From positions 2,090,001-2,154,000 of the forward strand of contig NC_018178.1 in assembly GCF_000279145.1 (NCBI RefSeq): a stretch of 64,000 nucleotides of DNA, written 5' to 3'. How positions within the stretch are numbered: the stretch's first letter is position 1; the number at the start of each line of letters is the position of its first letter. Below are positions 10,450-20,748 of the stretch, one piece after another. The notes under the pieces were generated by a model. It was given only the letters and a program-made list of their open reading frames with translations. It was not told the DNA's origin and searched no databases. Both the position numbers and the translations under genes were made by a program. This stretch comes from Melioribacter roseus P3M-2 (lineage in GTDB: Bacteria; Bacteroidota; Ignavibacteria; Ignavibacteriales; Melioribacteraceae).

Positions 10450-11228
10450 TTATCTGTCTTGACGTCGGGAATTCGCACATTTACGGCGGATTATATCGGA
10501 ATTCCGAATTGGTATTGCAATTCAGGAAAACTTCGCGCGAACGATTCACATCCGATGAGTTCGGTATTTTTTTAAGGAGCGTGCTGAAGGAAAACAATTT
10601 CACTCCTGAGGAAGTCAGTGAAATATCCATTTGCAGCGTTGTGCCCGATTTAAATCATTCAATCCGTTCGGCGGCGCTGAAATACTTCAATATAGAGCCG
10701 TTCTTTCTGAAGCCGGGAGTGAAAACGGGTTTGAAAATAAAATACAGAAATCCGCTCGAAGTCGGAGCCGACAGAATTGCCAATGCAATTGCGGCTGTCG
10801 ATAAGTTTCCCGGAAAAAATCTGATCGTAGTCGATTTCGGCACAGCCACAACGTTTTGCGTTATTAGCAAGCAAAAGGAATATCTCGGCGGTATTATTAT
10901 TCCTGGTGTGAAAATTTCAATGGAAATTCTTGAGAGCTCTACTGCGCAGCTGCCCGCCGTTGAAATAACCGAAGCAGTTGAAGTAGTCGGACGCTCGACT
11001 GTCGAGAGTATTCAATCGGGACTCTATTTCGGACAAATCGGAATGGTTAATGAACTGAAAAAAAGAATTACCGAAGAAGCTTTCGGCGAAGACAAGCCGG
11101 TTGTTATCGGTACGGGCGGTTTCTCCAGACTGTTCGAATCTGCCGGACTCTTTGACATTATAATTCCTACTCTGGTGCTCGACGGTCTGTTCAAAGCAAT
11201 TTTAATTAACAGAGAATCAGAAAAATGA
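10446..11228 (+). CDS. coaX: Type III pantothenate kinase
   Basis: CoaX phosphorylates pantothenate using ATP, the first step from pantothenate to coenzyme A. It belongs to the ASKHA superfamily: the N-terminal phosphate-binding loop is LDVGNSH (D6), followed by VGADRIANA and the second ATP-binding motif [10 protein letters not shown]. The length of 260 residues fits. Type III kinases are not feedback-inhibited by coenzyme A, so control of this pathway may lie elsewhere, perhaps in the panB leader (inference). It overlaps its neighbours on both sides by 4 bases, the tightest part of the operon. Confidence 0.96.
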   Translation: MIICLDVGNSHIYGGLYRNSELVLQFRKTSRERFTSDEFGIFLRSVLKENNFTPEEVSEISICSVVPDLNHSIRSAALKYFNIEPFFLKPGVKTGLKIKYRNPLEVGADRIANAIAAVDKFPGKNLIVVDFGTATTFCVISKQKEYLGGIIIPGVKISMEILESSTAQLPAVEITEAVEVVGRSTVESIQSGLYFGQIGMVNELKKRITEEAFGEDKPVVIGTGGFSRLFESAGLFDIIIPTLVLDGLFKAILINRESEK

Positions 11229-11566
11229 AAAGAACGCTATTAAAATCGAAACTTCACAGAGCGGTTGTAACATCAGCCGACCTGAACTACGAGGGATCAA
11301 TTTCCATCGACAGGGAATTATGCGAGCTGGCGGACATAAAAGAATTTGAGAAAGTCGATATTTATAATATCAATAACGGAGAACGATTTTCTACGTACGT
11401 AATCTACGGCGGCAAGGGAGAAATTGGACTCAATGGAGCGGCTGCCAGACTGGCACAACCCGGCGATTTAATTATAATTGCCAGTTACGCCGTTTATGAC
11501 GAGTCTGAAACCAATAATTTCAAACCGAAAATACTCCTCCTGGACGGCCAAAACCGGGTAAAATAA
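11225..11566 (+). CDS. panD: Aspartate 1-decarboxylase, pyruvoyl-dependent proenzyme
   Basis: PanD decarboxylates aspartate to beta-alanine, the second substrate of PanC. The proenzyme cuts itself between G24 and S25 (NYEGSISID) to form the pyruvoyl cofactor, and the cleavage motif is intact. The downstream NGAAARL segment is also conserved. The length of 113 residues is slightly shorter than the ~126 of E. coli, which is common. Its position at the end of panB-panC-coaBC-coaX-panD makes the operon self-sufficient for beta-alanine. Ketopantoate reductase (panE) is not in this window. Confidence 0.97.
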   Translation: MKRTLLKSKLHRAVVTSADLNYEGSISIDRELCELADIKEFEKVDIYNINNGERFSTYVIYGGKGEIGLNGAAARLAQPGDLIIIASYAVYDESETNNFKPKILLLDGQNRVK

Positions 11567-11605
11567 TTTGCAGTAAGATTTTCGTTTTCATATTTTTGTA
11601 AGTCA

Positions 11606-12313
11606 ATGTCGAAAAAAATTATCATAGCAATAGACGGTCCTGCTGGCTCGGGTAAATCGACCGCAGCAAAGAACTTAGCCCGTAAGCTCAATTTCACTTA
11701 TCTTGATACCGGAGCGATGTATCGGGCGATTACTTATTGCGCTTTGCAGCGTGGAATTGCCGACGATTACGACGCCGTTGTCGAAATGACCAGAAATCTG
11801 GACTTAAAATTACGTTTTGAAAACGGCGTTACTCGTGTTTTTGTGAACGGGGAAGAAATTACGGATAAAATAAGGACTGCTGAAGTAAATTCGAAAGTGA
11901 GCGAAATTAGCGCTATTCCCGGAGTGCGCGAAGAAATGGTAAAACTTCAGCGAGCAATCGGGAAAGATTGTAATTTAATTGCCGAAGGACGAGATATTGC
12001 GACTGTGGTTTTTCCCGATGCCGATGTGAAAATATACCTGACGGCTTCTCTGGACGAAAGAGCCAGAAGAAGGTTCAAAGAATATCAGGAAGGTAGTGTA
12101 AATATCTCTTTCGACGATGTGAAAGCCAATTTGGCCAAGAGAGACGAAATAGACAGCGGGCGCGACGTGGCGCCTCTTAAAAAAGCCGAAGACGCTCTCG
12201 AAATTGACAATACGGGTCTAACTCCCGACGACGATCTGGAGTTGTTGATTAAAAAAATTGAAGCAGCTCTCGAAAAAAAAGGAATACAATTAAAAAGTTT
12301 GTCGCCATCGTAA
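11606..12313 (+). CDS. cmk: Cytidylate kinase
   Basis: Cmk phosphorylates CMP and dCMP to the diphosphates for nucleic acid synthesis and nucleotide salvage. The P-loop GPAGSGKST lies at residues 11-19 and is followed by YLDTGAMYRA, typical of bacterial cytidylate kinases. The insert specific to CMP kinases and the motifs EGRDIATVVFPDA and KRDEIDSGR are present. The length of 235 residues is normal. It precedes rpsA, a gene order shared by very many bacteria, and starts 39 bases after panD, so it may belong to the same transcript. Confidence 0.97.
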   Translation: MSKKIIIAIDGPAGSGKSTAAKNLARKLNFTYLDTGAMYRAITYCALQRGIADDYDAVVEMTRNLDLKLRFENGVTRVFVNGEEITDKIRTAEVNSKVSEISAIPGVREEMVKLQRAIGKDCNLIAEGRDIATVVFPDADVKIYLTASLDERARRRFKEYQEGSVNISFDDVKANLAKRDEIDSGRDVAPLKKAEDALEIDNTGLTPDDDLELLIKKIEAALEKKGIQLKSLSPS

Positions 12314-12385
12314 TTAACTAAATGTGTAACAAATTATTACTGCCGCGGCTTTTTTGATGGCGGGAAGACGCGAGCGGTAAAAAGT

Positions 12386-12391
12386 AGGAGG
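12386..12391 (+). promoter_or_regulatory. Strong Shine-Dalgarno site of rpsA
   Basis: A perfect AGGAGG lies 4 bases before the rpsA ATG. It is the most complete ribosome-binding site noticed in the window, and it supports the start at 12396. Confidence 0.85.
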
Positions 12392-12395
12392 ACTA

Positions 12396-14225
12396 ATGTC
12401 CGATAAACAAGAAAAAGTGCAAAATCAATTAGACAACGTCAAATTTATCAATCCGGAAGAGTATACGGAAGAAGAACTTCAGACACTTACCAAGCTTTAT
12501 TCCGAGTCTTTCAGAGATATTAAAGAAGACGAAATTATTCAGGGTACAATTGTCGGTATCCACGGCGACAACGTCGTTATCGACGTGGGTTATAAAACCG
12601 ACGGTACCATTCCGAAATCGGAATTCTCAGCTACCGAAGAAATCAAAATCGGCAATAAAGTCGATATTGTTATTGAAAGCTTTGAAGACGAAGACGGCAA
12701 TCTCGTATTGAGCAAGAAAAGAGCCGATTTCCTCAAAGTATGGTCGCGCGTTCTTAAAGCTTACGAAAACGACGAAGTCATTCAGGGTAAAATCCTCAAA
12801 CGCATCAAAGGCGGTATGGTCGTCGATTTAATGGGCATCGAGGCATTTTTGCCCGGTTCTCAAATCGATATCAGACCTGTCAGGGATTTCGATGCCTTTG
12901 TAGGTCAAACGATGGATTTCAAAATTGTTAAGGTAAATATCCCGACTGAAAATATCGTAGTATCCCACAAAGTGCTTATCGAGGAAACCATTTCCGATCA
13001 ACGTAAAGAAATTCTCGACAAACTCGAAAAAGGACAGATACTCGAAGGTATAGTAAAAGCAATTACCGATTTCGGCGTATTCGTAGACCTCGGCGGCGTC
13101 GACGGTCTTATTCATATTACAGACCTGAGCTGGGGCAGAATTAATCATCCGAGCGAAGTTGTAAAACTCGACGAAAAAATCAAAGTTGTCGTTACCGACT
13201 TCGATAAAGAAAAGAAACGTATTTCGCTCAGTTTGAAACAACTTATGCCGCATCCGTGGGAAAATATCGACGAGAAATACAAAGTGGGCGACAAAGTCTC
13301 CGGACGAGTGGTTTCCCTCACCGATTACGGCGCATTCATCGAAATCGAAAAAGGCATCGAAGGCTTGATCCATATTTCCGAAATGAGCTGGACTCAGCAT
13401 ATCAGTCATCCGTCTCAGTTCGTTTCGATGGGACAAATTGTCGAAGCCGTTATTCTGAGCCTCGATAAAGACGAGAAGAAAATTTCTCTCGGTATGAAAC
13501 AATTGACTCCCGATCCGTGGCAGGATATCGTTAAGAAATATCCCGTCGGTTCGCGCCACACCGGCATTGCAAGGAACCTCACTAATTTCGGCGTTTTCGT
13601 CGAACTCGAACCCGGCGTAGACGGTCTGATTCATATTTCCGATTTGTCGTGGACGAAGAAAATTCGTCACCCCGGAGAAGTTGTTAAAAAAGGCGAAAGC
13701 ATCGAAGTTGTTGTGCTGAGCGTCGATACCGAACAGCGTAAAATATCTCTCGGACATAAGCAAATCAATCCGAATCCGTGGGATAATTTCGAATCGGTTT
13801 ATGCCGCTGGCACAAAGACGGAAGGCAAAGTGGTTCGTATTATCGAAAAAGGTCTGATTGCCGAGTTGCCTCTCGGAGTCGACGGTTTTATTCCCGCAAC
13901 TCAATTGTCGCCTTCGAAAATAAAAAATCTGTCTTACTGTTTCCCTGTGGGAACGACTCTCGAACTAAAAGTCGTTGAGTTCGACAAGGAAAACAAGAAA
14001 ATAGTATTGAGCGCTCTCGCGGTATTGAAAGAAAAATCCGACGAGGAGATCGCTGAATATATTACTGCGCATAAACTGGATAAAGTTACGGTAGACGATA
14101 TCAAGCAGGCTGACGCCGGTAAGTTCGATTCTTCGGATTTCAATTTATATGAAGATAGAATGCCGCCGCAGATGCCCCAAGCGTCTCAGCAGGAATCCGA
14201 TAAAGCTGAAGAAAAATCTGAATAA
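12396..14225 (+). CDS. rpsA: 30S ribosomal protein S1
   Basis: S1 binds mRNA at the 30S subunit and helps unfold leaders for initiation. Six S1 (OB-fold) domains can be traced, starting near residues 41, 123, 208, 294, 381 and 468. Domains 3 to 6 carry the strong pattern of KG-x-V-x-x-I-x-x-[FY]-G-x-F-[VI] followed by GLIHIS or GFIPAT. A tail of about 70 residues rich in Q, E and K follows. At 609 residues it is slightly longer than the E. coli protein. The cmk-rpsA order is widespread. Codon use is notably regular, fitting high expression. A terminator follows. Confidence 0.97.
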   Translation: MSDKQEKVQNQLDNVKFINPEEYTEEELQTLTKLYSESFRDIKEDEIIQGTIVGIHGDNVVIDVGYKTDGTIPKSEFSATEEIKIGNKVDIVIESFEDEDGNLVLSKKRADFLKVWSRVLKAYENDEVIQGKILKRIKGGMVVDLMGIEAFLPGSQIDIRPVRDFDAFVGQTMDFKIVKVNIPTENIVVSHKVLIEETISDQRKEILDKLEKGQILEGIVKAITDFGVFVDLGGVDGLIHITDLSWGRINHPSEVVKLDEKIKVVVTDFDKEKKRISLSLKQLMPHPWENIDEKYKVGDKVSGRVVSLTDYGAFIEIEKGIEGLIHISEMSWTQHISHPSQFVSMGQIVEAVILSLDKDEKKISLGMKQLTPDPWQDIVKKYPVGSRHTGIARNLTNFGVFVELEPGVDGLIHISDLSWTKKIRHPGEVVKKGESIEVVVLSVDTEQRKISLGHKQINPNPWDNFESVYAAGTKTEGKVVRIIEKGLIAELPLGVDGFIPATQLSPSKIKNLSYCFPVGTTLELKVVEFDKENKKIVLSALAVLKEKSDEEIAEYITAHKLDKVTVDDIKQADAGKFDSSDFNLYEDRMPPQMPQASQQESDKAEEKSE

Positions 14226-14248
14226 GCATATTGATAAATTGATTCCCG

Positions 14249-14284
14249 GGCTGTGCTTATTTTATATAAGTACAGCCTTTTTTG
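14249..14284 (+). terminator. Terminator of the cmk-rpsA transcript
   Basis: GGCTGT (14249-14254) pairs with ACAGCC (14272-14277), and the stem extends inward through CTTAT/ATAAG. A TTTTTT run follows. This is a classic intrinsic terminator 24 bases after rpsA. Confidence 0.88.
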
Positions 14285-14324
14285 TAAATTATATTTAACG
14301 TTATTAAAAAAGAAAGAAGTTGCC

Positions 14325-15650
14325 ATGTCGAAAGTGGCTTTTTATACGTTGGGTTGTAAATTGAACTTTGCCGAAACATCAACAATCGGCGATAAATTTC
14401 TAGACCGCGGATACGAAATTGTCGGCTTTAACGAATCTGCCGACGTCTATGTCGTAAATACGTGTTCCGTTACCGAAGGAGCGGAAAAGGAATGCAGACA
14501 AATAGTACGGCGCGCATTGAGAGTTAATCCAGACGCATTCGTAATAGTTACGGGATGCTACGCTCAATTGCGCCCTGAAGAGATTGCCAAAATTGACGGC
14601 GTAGGCGCCGTGCTTGGGAGCAAAGAAAAATTTAACCTTTTCGATTACCTGAAGAATTTCAAAAAAGATATTAAACCGGAAATTTATGTTTCTCCCACGG
14701 AAGAGCTCGATTCTTTTCACTCGTCGTATTCGACAGAAGCCGATTCGAGAACTCGGGCGTTCTTTAAGGTTCAGGACGGCTGCGATTATAAATGTTCGTT
14801 TTGCACTATACCGCTGGCCAGAGGCAGGAGTCGCAGCGCAAATCCGGAAGAAGTGATTTCCGAATTCAAAAGTCTGGTCGAAAACGGATATAAAGAAATT
14901 ATTCTAACCGGCGTTAATGTGGGCGATTACGGAAAGAATCTCGATTATAATCTTTACAAACTTTTAAATGATTTGCTGAAAACCGAAGGCGATTATAGAA
15001 TAAGAATAAGTTCAATCGAACCGAACCTTTTGACGGATGAAATAATCGATTTGGTCGCTGCGGAAGATCGGCTTTGCAAACATTTTCACATTCCTCTGCA
15101 AAGCGGTAGCTCTAAAATTCTCCGGCTTATGCAAAGGAGATATAAAACGGAAGATTATTTCAGACTGATACATAAAATAGTAAATCGTATACCTGACGCG
15201 GGAATAGGCGTGGATGTAATCGTAGGCTTTCCCGGCGAAACCGACGAAGATTTTCTGGACACATATAATTTTCTTAAGGATTTGCCGGTTTCATATCTCC
15301 ATGTATTCACATATTCGGAGAGACCCAACACCAAAGCCGAAAAAATGCCTGAACACGTTACGCATGAGATAAGAAAGAAACGCAACAACATGCTCAGAAT
15401 ATTAAGCGAGAAAAAGAGAAATGAGTTTTATCGGAAGATGATGGGGAAAGAACTAACGGTTTTATTTGAAAGCGAAAATAATAATGGCTTTATTAAAGGA
15501 TTTTCCTCAAATTACGTACGTGTTAAAATTCCTTTTGACGAAAATTTAATCAATCAATTTGTAGAAGTAAAAATTAAGGAGATTGATGGGAACATTGTTA
15601 CGGGTGAGTATTCTTTAATAGTTAATTCATTCAAAACAAAGGCAGGTTAA
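14325..15650 (+). CDS. mtaB: tRNA t6A37 methylthiotransferase MtaB
   Basis: MtaB is a radical-SAM enzyme that converts t6A37 of ANN-decoding tRNAs to 2-methylthio-t6A. The N-terminal UPF0004 domain has three cluster cysteines, in TLGCKLN, VNTCSVTEG and VTGCYAQ. The radical-SAM motif CDYKCSFC follows, then a C-terminal TRAM domain. The opening TLGCKLN/NTCSVT pattern distinguishes MtaB from MiaB and RimO. The reading frame stays open to 14253, but the ATG at 14325 has an AGAAAGAAG site and begins at the conserved SKVAFYTLGCK, giving 441 residues. It is followed after 2 bases by an envelope gene. Confidence 0.95.
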   Translation: MSKVAFYTLGCKLNFAETSTIGDKFLDRGYEIVGFNESADVYVVNTCSVTEGAEKECRQIVRRALRVNPDAFVIVTGCYAQLRPEEIAKIDGVGAVLGSKEKFNLFDYLKNFKKDIKPEIYVSPTEELDSFHSSYSTEADSRTRAFFKVQDGCDYKCSFCTIPLARGRSRSANPEEVISEFKSLVENGYKEIILTGVNVGDYGKNLDYNLYKLLNDLLKTEGDYRIRISSIEPNLLTDEIIDLVAAEDRLCKHFHIPLQSGSSKILRLMQRRYKTEDYFRLIHKIVNRIPDAGIGVDVIVGFPGETDEDFLDTYNFLKDLPVSYLHVFTYSERPNTKAEKMPEHVTHEIRKKRNNMLRILSEKKRNEFYRKMMGKELTVLFESENNNGFIKGFSSNYVRVKIPFDENLINQFVEVKIKEIDGNIVTGEYSLIVNSFKTKAG

Positions 15651-15652
15651 AA

Positions 15653-16381
15653 ATGAAAAGAATATTTTTGTTGCTGATGTTCTCGTCAATGATTACGGCG
15701 CAAACTTCGGGCAGCCTTCTCGAAATTAAATATGCCGGCAGCAATCGACAACTTGTTACGGAAAGATACAACCCGGTTACGATGAATGTAGCTCAATCAA
15801 AAAAGAACGCCGGACTGGCAATCCTCTATTCGATGATTCTGCCCGGTATGGGCGAGCTCTATGCCGGAGATTACGGCAGCGGCATCTACTTTACAGCGGC
15901 GGATGCGGCGCTCTGGGGAGTTTATGCAGGTTACTCTATTTACGGCAAATGGAAAGAAGACGATTACAAAGCTTTTGCCGTTTCCAACGGAGGGATTTCA
16001 ACGGACGGAAAAGACGACAGTTATTACGCTTCAATTGGCATCTATATGAACATTGAAGAATATAACAGGATACAGGAACTGAACCGCAGTTTTGCGTATG
16101 TCTACGATACCGATACGCATTATTGGAGATGGAATAATAACGAAGACAGGCGTAAATACAGAGAATTATGGAAATCGAGCGAACAGGCGTATAATAATTT
16201 GCGGTTTGCAGTGGGAGCGCTCATCCTCAATAGGATTATTAGCGCCATCAACGCCGTGCGTCTGGTGGCAATTCATAACAGAAATTTGAACGAATCGTTG
16301 GGCTGCAACATTTCCTTTGAAGTAGTAAACAATGCCGATTTGCCTTCCACCTTTAAATTAAACTTTGTAAAAAGCTTCTAA
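15653..16381 (+). CDS. Uncharacterised DUF5683-like envelope protein
   Basis: The 242-residue product starts with a signal peptide (MKRIFLLLMF..., cut after ITAQ). Residues ~45-90 look like the small-glycine membrane segment seen in DUF5683-type proteins (SMILPGMGELYAGDYGSG), which may be a membrane hairpin. A polar middle with a Trp/Tyr-rich stretch (HYWRWNNNEDRR) precedes another hydrophobic segment near 180-205. The family has no established function. It begins 2 bases after mtaB, so both are probably co-transcribed. A strong bidirectional terminator follows. The family assignment is by pattern only. Confidence 0.7.
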   Translation: MKRIFLLLMFSSMITAQTSGSLLEIKYAGSNRQLVTERYNPVTMNVAQSKKNAGLAILYSMILPGMGELYAGDYGSGIYFTAADAALWGVYAGYSIYGKWKEDDYKAFAVSNGGISTDGKDDSYYASIGIYMNIEEYNRIQELNRSFAYVYDTDTHYWRWNNNEDRRKYRELWKSSEQAYNNLRFAVGALILNRIISAINAVRLVAIHNRNLNESLGCNISFEVVNNADLPSTFKLNFVKSF

Positions 16382-16385
16382 AAAA

Positions 16386-16413
16386 AGAGGCGGATGTAAG
16401 TCCGCCTCTCTTT
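16386..16413. terminator. Bidirectional terminator between convergent genes
   Basis: A perfect 9-bp stem AGAGGCGGA (16386-16394) / TCCGCCTCT (16401-16409) has an A run on its left and a T-rich stretch on its right. It separates the plus-strand envelope gene from the minus-strand susD-like gene. Confidence 0.9.
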
Positions 16414-16419
16414 ATAAAA

Positions 16420-17652
16420 TTATTCTGGAAGATTGGGATTTCTTACCCTTTCATTTTCTGTAATCGGCAGATACTGCCATTTGCCGGGCATATGGAATAT
16501 ATTAAATCTTCTTTGGTCGGGTAGTCTCATTCCCTGGCAGAAAAGTTCTTTGTCCCTTTCTTCTACAATTGAGGGCGATGAAGAGTCGAGACTTATATCG
16601 GTGATTGTCGAAACAGAATGCGATTCCCTTACTTCGTTAACAAGAGCGACCGCATCGCCGGCCATTGCGCCTCTGAGGATTAATTCGGCTTTCATTAAGT
16701 TGTTTTCCTGCCATGTCATTACGGGAATGCTCGATACCAAACCGGTTACGTCCAGTTTGTATTTGTATTGATAGTAGTATGTTACGCCGTCTCCGCCTTT
16801 GCGTGTTTTAAGAGGAAGACGGTTAGCTTCGGACGGATCCTGGTTTATATATTCGGGAAAACGAAAATCTACTACAAATTGAGAACGTAATTCCCCGGCT
16901 TGCACTCTGTAATTATTATCGCTTAGAGTGCTGTATTTTGCTTCGAGAGGTGAGTCGCCGTTAATAAGTCCTTGTTGCGCATAAGTGGCTGCATTCGCAT
17001 AATCGCCTTTGAACAGGTAACATCGGGCAATCAAAGAGTTGACAAGGCGTGTTTCGTAGTCTCCAGGAGCGTAGGTCAAAGCTGTCTTAAAACGCTCTAC
17101 GGCTAAATCGTACATCTGATTCGAAGGAATAAACGGTCCTACGTTTATAACTCCGCCTCCTTGCGTTTCGGTCAGACCGAAGTAAGTAGCAAGATAATAC
17201 CTTGCTATTCCTCCGTATAGATAGGCATTATAATAACCTTCTTTTTGCAAGTCGGTATCTTCGAACGATATTTTATCCAAACGCGCAATAAGCGTATCGG
17301 CATACTTACGGAATCTCTGCAATGGATTAAATGCGTTGTCTATGGAGTTGTTGTCCAGAAGTATATCGCCTATGTCAATTTGTTCGTAAGTAGGATAAGT
17401 GGCATTCGGAACGTTTCTGGTAAAGAAAAGCTGATCCGAAAGTCCGTCTGCGGCAATGAACAAATCGTCGGTTGCAAGAGCGAATTCATCCTGAATACCG
17501 ATAATCAGAAACGGAACTTCGGATTCCCGAGTTAACACCTCGTCTTCAACCGCATCGACAAGGGGGTCTACGTTCGATACGTAATCTTCGCACGATATAA
17601 ACAGAGTCGTGATAGCGAAGAAAAGCAATAATGATATATATTTTCTTTTCAT
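16420..17652 (-). CDS. SusD/RagB-like outer-membrane lipoprotein
   Basis: The product is a surface lipoprotein that captures a nutrient, usually a glycan or peptide, and hands it to a SusC channel. It starts with a lipoprotein signal peptide; the lipobox is LFISC, with the lipidated cysteine at residue 21. The TPR-like helical body (LQRFRKYADT, YNAYLYGGIARYY, ALTYAPGDYETRLVNSLIARC) and the C-terminal ELFCQGMRLPDQRRF region are typical of the family. At 410 residues it is shorter than most SusD proteins (500-600). It lies 16 bases downstream of the SusC gene in the same operon. No glycosidase or sulfatase is adjacent, so the substrate cannot be guessed. Confidence 0.9.
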   Translation of the reverse strand: MKRKYISLLLFFAITTLFISCEDYVSNVDPLVDAVEDEVLTRESEVPFLIIGIQDEFALATDDLFIAADGLSDQLFFTRNVPNATYPTYEQIDIGDILLDNNSIDNAFNPLQRFRKYADTLIARLDKISFEDTDLQKEGYYNAYLYGGIARYYLATYFGLTETQGGGVINVGPFIPSNQMYDLAVERFKTALTYAPGDYETRLVNSLIARCYLFKGDYANAATYAQQGLINGDSPLEAKYSTLSDNNYRVQAGELRSQFVVDFRFPEYINQDPSEANRLPLKTRKGGDGVTYYYQYKYKLDVTGLVSSIPVMTWQENNLMKAELILRGAMAGDAVALVNEVRESHSVSTITDISLDSSSPSIVEERDKELFCQGMRLPDQRRFNIFHMPGKWQYLPITENERVRNPNLPE

Positions 17653-17668
17653 ATTAAATTCTCCCTTT

Positions 17669-20562
17669 TTATAATCCGAGTTGTACCCAGAATGTATAAG
17701 TTCTTGGATTTTGCAATGTCAGGAAGTCGCTGCCTCGGCTAAGACTTCTGCCGCCGTCGAAGTTAAGTTCGTAGTCGGCGCCGCTGTATTTAGTCAGTTT
17801 GAGAAGATTGCGTACGGAAAATCCTACCACAACTCTCTGCAGATATGAAGAGGTTTGGAGGTACTGACCGAACAGCTCGGTAAAGTCGTAACTCAAACTT
17901 ACTTCTCTGATCGTGAAATAATCGGCGTCTTCAATAAAATTGCCGTCGTAGGCTGTGTTGAGTTTAGCATATTGTTCGGCAGCTGCTTTGTATTCGGGAG
18001 AACCAACTTCCAGAGGAGATACTTCGTCATGAGACGAGGAAAGTCCCAACTTAGCTCTCAGTATTTCATACTCCGTATCGTTCCGGAATTGAATTGCGAA
18101 TTGTCTCGTAAGATTATATACCTTGTTATTAAGTCCCCATTCGGCTAAAGCGTACAAATTGAAATTCTTCAGAAAGCGGAAATTAAAGCTGATAGAGCCG
18201 GTGTGATCGGGAATCGGGTTGCCGAGGTCTACTCGACCGTCGGAAACCTGAGGACCTAAATATTTACCGCTTTCGTCAAAACGGGCGCCGACTGTTTTGT
18301 ATGTATAGAACTCGTGTTTTTTCATCCCTTCTTTAATGTAATTCACGTCAAAACCGTCGGGGATTTCCTGTCCGTCCATATCCGTTACTTCGTTCGTTTG
18401 ATAATTCCAGATTATATTGACGTCCAGGTTATAATCCCTGCCTTTAATCGGGTTGATTTGCAGTAATGTTTCGAATCCGTGATTCTTCATTGCGCCGATA
18501 TTAAAAGGCACCGTGCTGGCTGTAAGGCCGGATGAAGGCGGATTAGTTTTGTAAATTATTGAATTCTTTGCGCTGCCGTTATAATATGTGAACTCGAGAG
18601 CGAACATATTTAAGAATTCCGAATCGAAACCAACTTCGAATTCCTTAATTCTTTCCGGCTCAATTCCTGCGTTACCTATCGAACTCAAAACGCCGCCAAT
18701 GCCGGCTCCGCCGTTATATGCCTGCCAGAGTAACGGTATGGCATCGTCTGTTCCGGGAAGCTGACCGCTTTCGCCGTAAGCGGCTCTTATCTTAAATAAG
18801 CTGAAGAATTTCGGGAAGAAATCGTATTTATCCATTCTTACGGCAAGGCTTGCTTTGGGATAAGTTATAGCAGGAGCGTTTTCTCGATTGTGCTTGCATA
18901 ATCCCTTCGTATGGCTAGCGTTAAGAAGTATTGGTCTTTATACGAGAAATTGTTGTCCAAATAAATACCTGCCTGACGAGTGTGGCTGAATCCCTCGTCG
19001 TACTCATTGATTGTAAGGCCGGAGCCGATGTTCATAATAAATTGACTTCCAAAATTTTCGGCTGACATAAAGCTTGTCGTAAGTTTACGGTCGAGAATTT
19101 GAGTTCCTATTACAGAAGATCCTCTCAGGTCCTTCGTTATGTCATAATTATATCGAGCGTTTAAATCATATGTATATTGACGATTGTGTCTGTTGTAAAT
19201 GCTTTTTTGTCCTTTGTTTATGGTCGAATATCTACCGGTAACGGGGAATATTTGATCTTGACGCCAGTCATTGTCGTCAATTCCCACGCCGGCATTTAAT
19301 TCGAGTTCCTCAATCGGTTTCCATGTGATTTTGAAAGATCCTAAGTACTGGTTATTCTTATTCAGGTCTTTAATGCCGGCTACCGAAGCGCTATCCGTGA
19401 AATACCAAAGTCGAAGTAATGTATTACCCAGCCATCCGTATATGTTGTTGTCGTTATTAGGACGTTGAATATTATTGAAAATGAACGCCGAAGTAAATTG
19501 GAATGTCAGGTTCTCGGTCGGATAAGCCGAAAGATTTAATCTGACCGATGATCTGTCCATCGACGAATTCGGGAGAATACCGTTTTCTAGACGATTTTCA
19601 TACGAAGCGTAATAACGGAGAATTCCCGTGCCGCCCGAGAAATTAACATAATGATTTCTTATTAAACCGTCCTGATAAATGCCGTTTGCGCCGTCAGCGC
19701 TTTCAAAACGGTCCTTTTTGAATTTGTATGCCTGAGTATTGTATCCGTAATCGTATTTATAAGACACAGAATATGGTCTCAATCCTGCGCCCAATTTCCC
19801 CGATTTAGTCGTAATCAAAACAACGCCGTTTGAACCGTCCGTGCCGTACATAGCCGCAGCGGCAGGTCCTTTAAGCACTTCAATATTTTCAATATCCTGA
19901 ACGTTCAGATTTGCGAGAATGCTCGAGCCCTGACCGCCGACGCCGTAACCCTCGATCTCAGCGTCTTCAACGCGTATACCGTCGATGTAAATTACGGGTT
20001 GTTCATCGCCGTTCAGTCCGCCGCCGCCTCTTACGAAGAAACGGAAACCACCTCCGACGTTGCCGGATGACGGGGCTACCTGCACACCGGAAATTTTACC
20101 CGACACCAATTGCGATAAACCCTGATAACTTTGTATCTCTGCTAATTGCGCGGCGGGAACTCTCGAAACTGCTACTTCCGCCACGGATTTGGAAGTTTTG
20201 GACGCGATGCCCGTTACAACTACAGTCTCGCTTTCGAATACGTCTTCTTCCAATTCAAAATCCTGCTGAATTGAATTGCCCGTAAGCGTTAATGTTACGC
20301 TTTGGGATTTATATCCGACATACGTAACATTGAGCACCACTTGTTGTCCCTGCGCGACATCTTTCGAAAGTTCGATAACATATTTCCCTGCCATATCCGT
20401 AGCCGCGCCGGTATTAAAAGCAGGGATGTAGACGTTTGCGCCGATTAACGGTTCCCCGTATGTATCGGTTACCGTTCCCATTATTCTAAATGTGTTTTGA
20501 GCCATCAGGCCAAAGGGAAGCATAAAGATTAATAATAATAGAAGTGGTATTTTCTTTTTCAT
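17669..20562 (-). pseudogene. SusC/RagA TonB-linked outer-membrane receptor, frameshifted
   Basis: This encodes a nutrient import channel of about 965 residues in two frames. The 5' part (20562-18865) has a signal peptide, a carboxypeptidase-like domain (VTDTYGEPLIGANVY), a TonB-box-like segment (ESETVVVTG) and the plug (YIDGIRV, GSNGVVLITTKSG). The 3' part (to 17669) is the rest of the barrel, ending FWVQLGL. They join at a run of four A (coding strand) at 18879-18882. With five A the frame reads STIEKNAPAITYPKASLAVRMDKY, which is normal SusC sequence. The start is the ATG at 20562 with GAGGGG upstream; an in-frame GTG lies two codons earlier. Probably a sequencing error rather than true gene loss, because susD is intact. 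Confidence 0.9.
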
Positions 20563-20748
20563 ACACACCCCTCATTTTGTTGGTGAATATATTTATTATT
20601 TATTGTGTAGAACCCTATTCAATAATATAAAAGCCATAGCCCAAATTTTTTTTACAATTTAGCGTTAATAACAAAAAAAACAATAAAAAAGTAGTTTAAT
20701 TCTCTCTTTTGGCGTAATTTTGAAACGTATAGATTCAGACCTGGAATA

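Noticed and set aside
12828-13904. Open frame of 358 codons on the minus strand within rpsA
   Set aside because: It is antisense to a highly conserved gene whose regular codon use leaves the opposite strand open. The translation has no domain.
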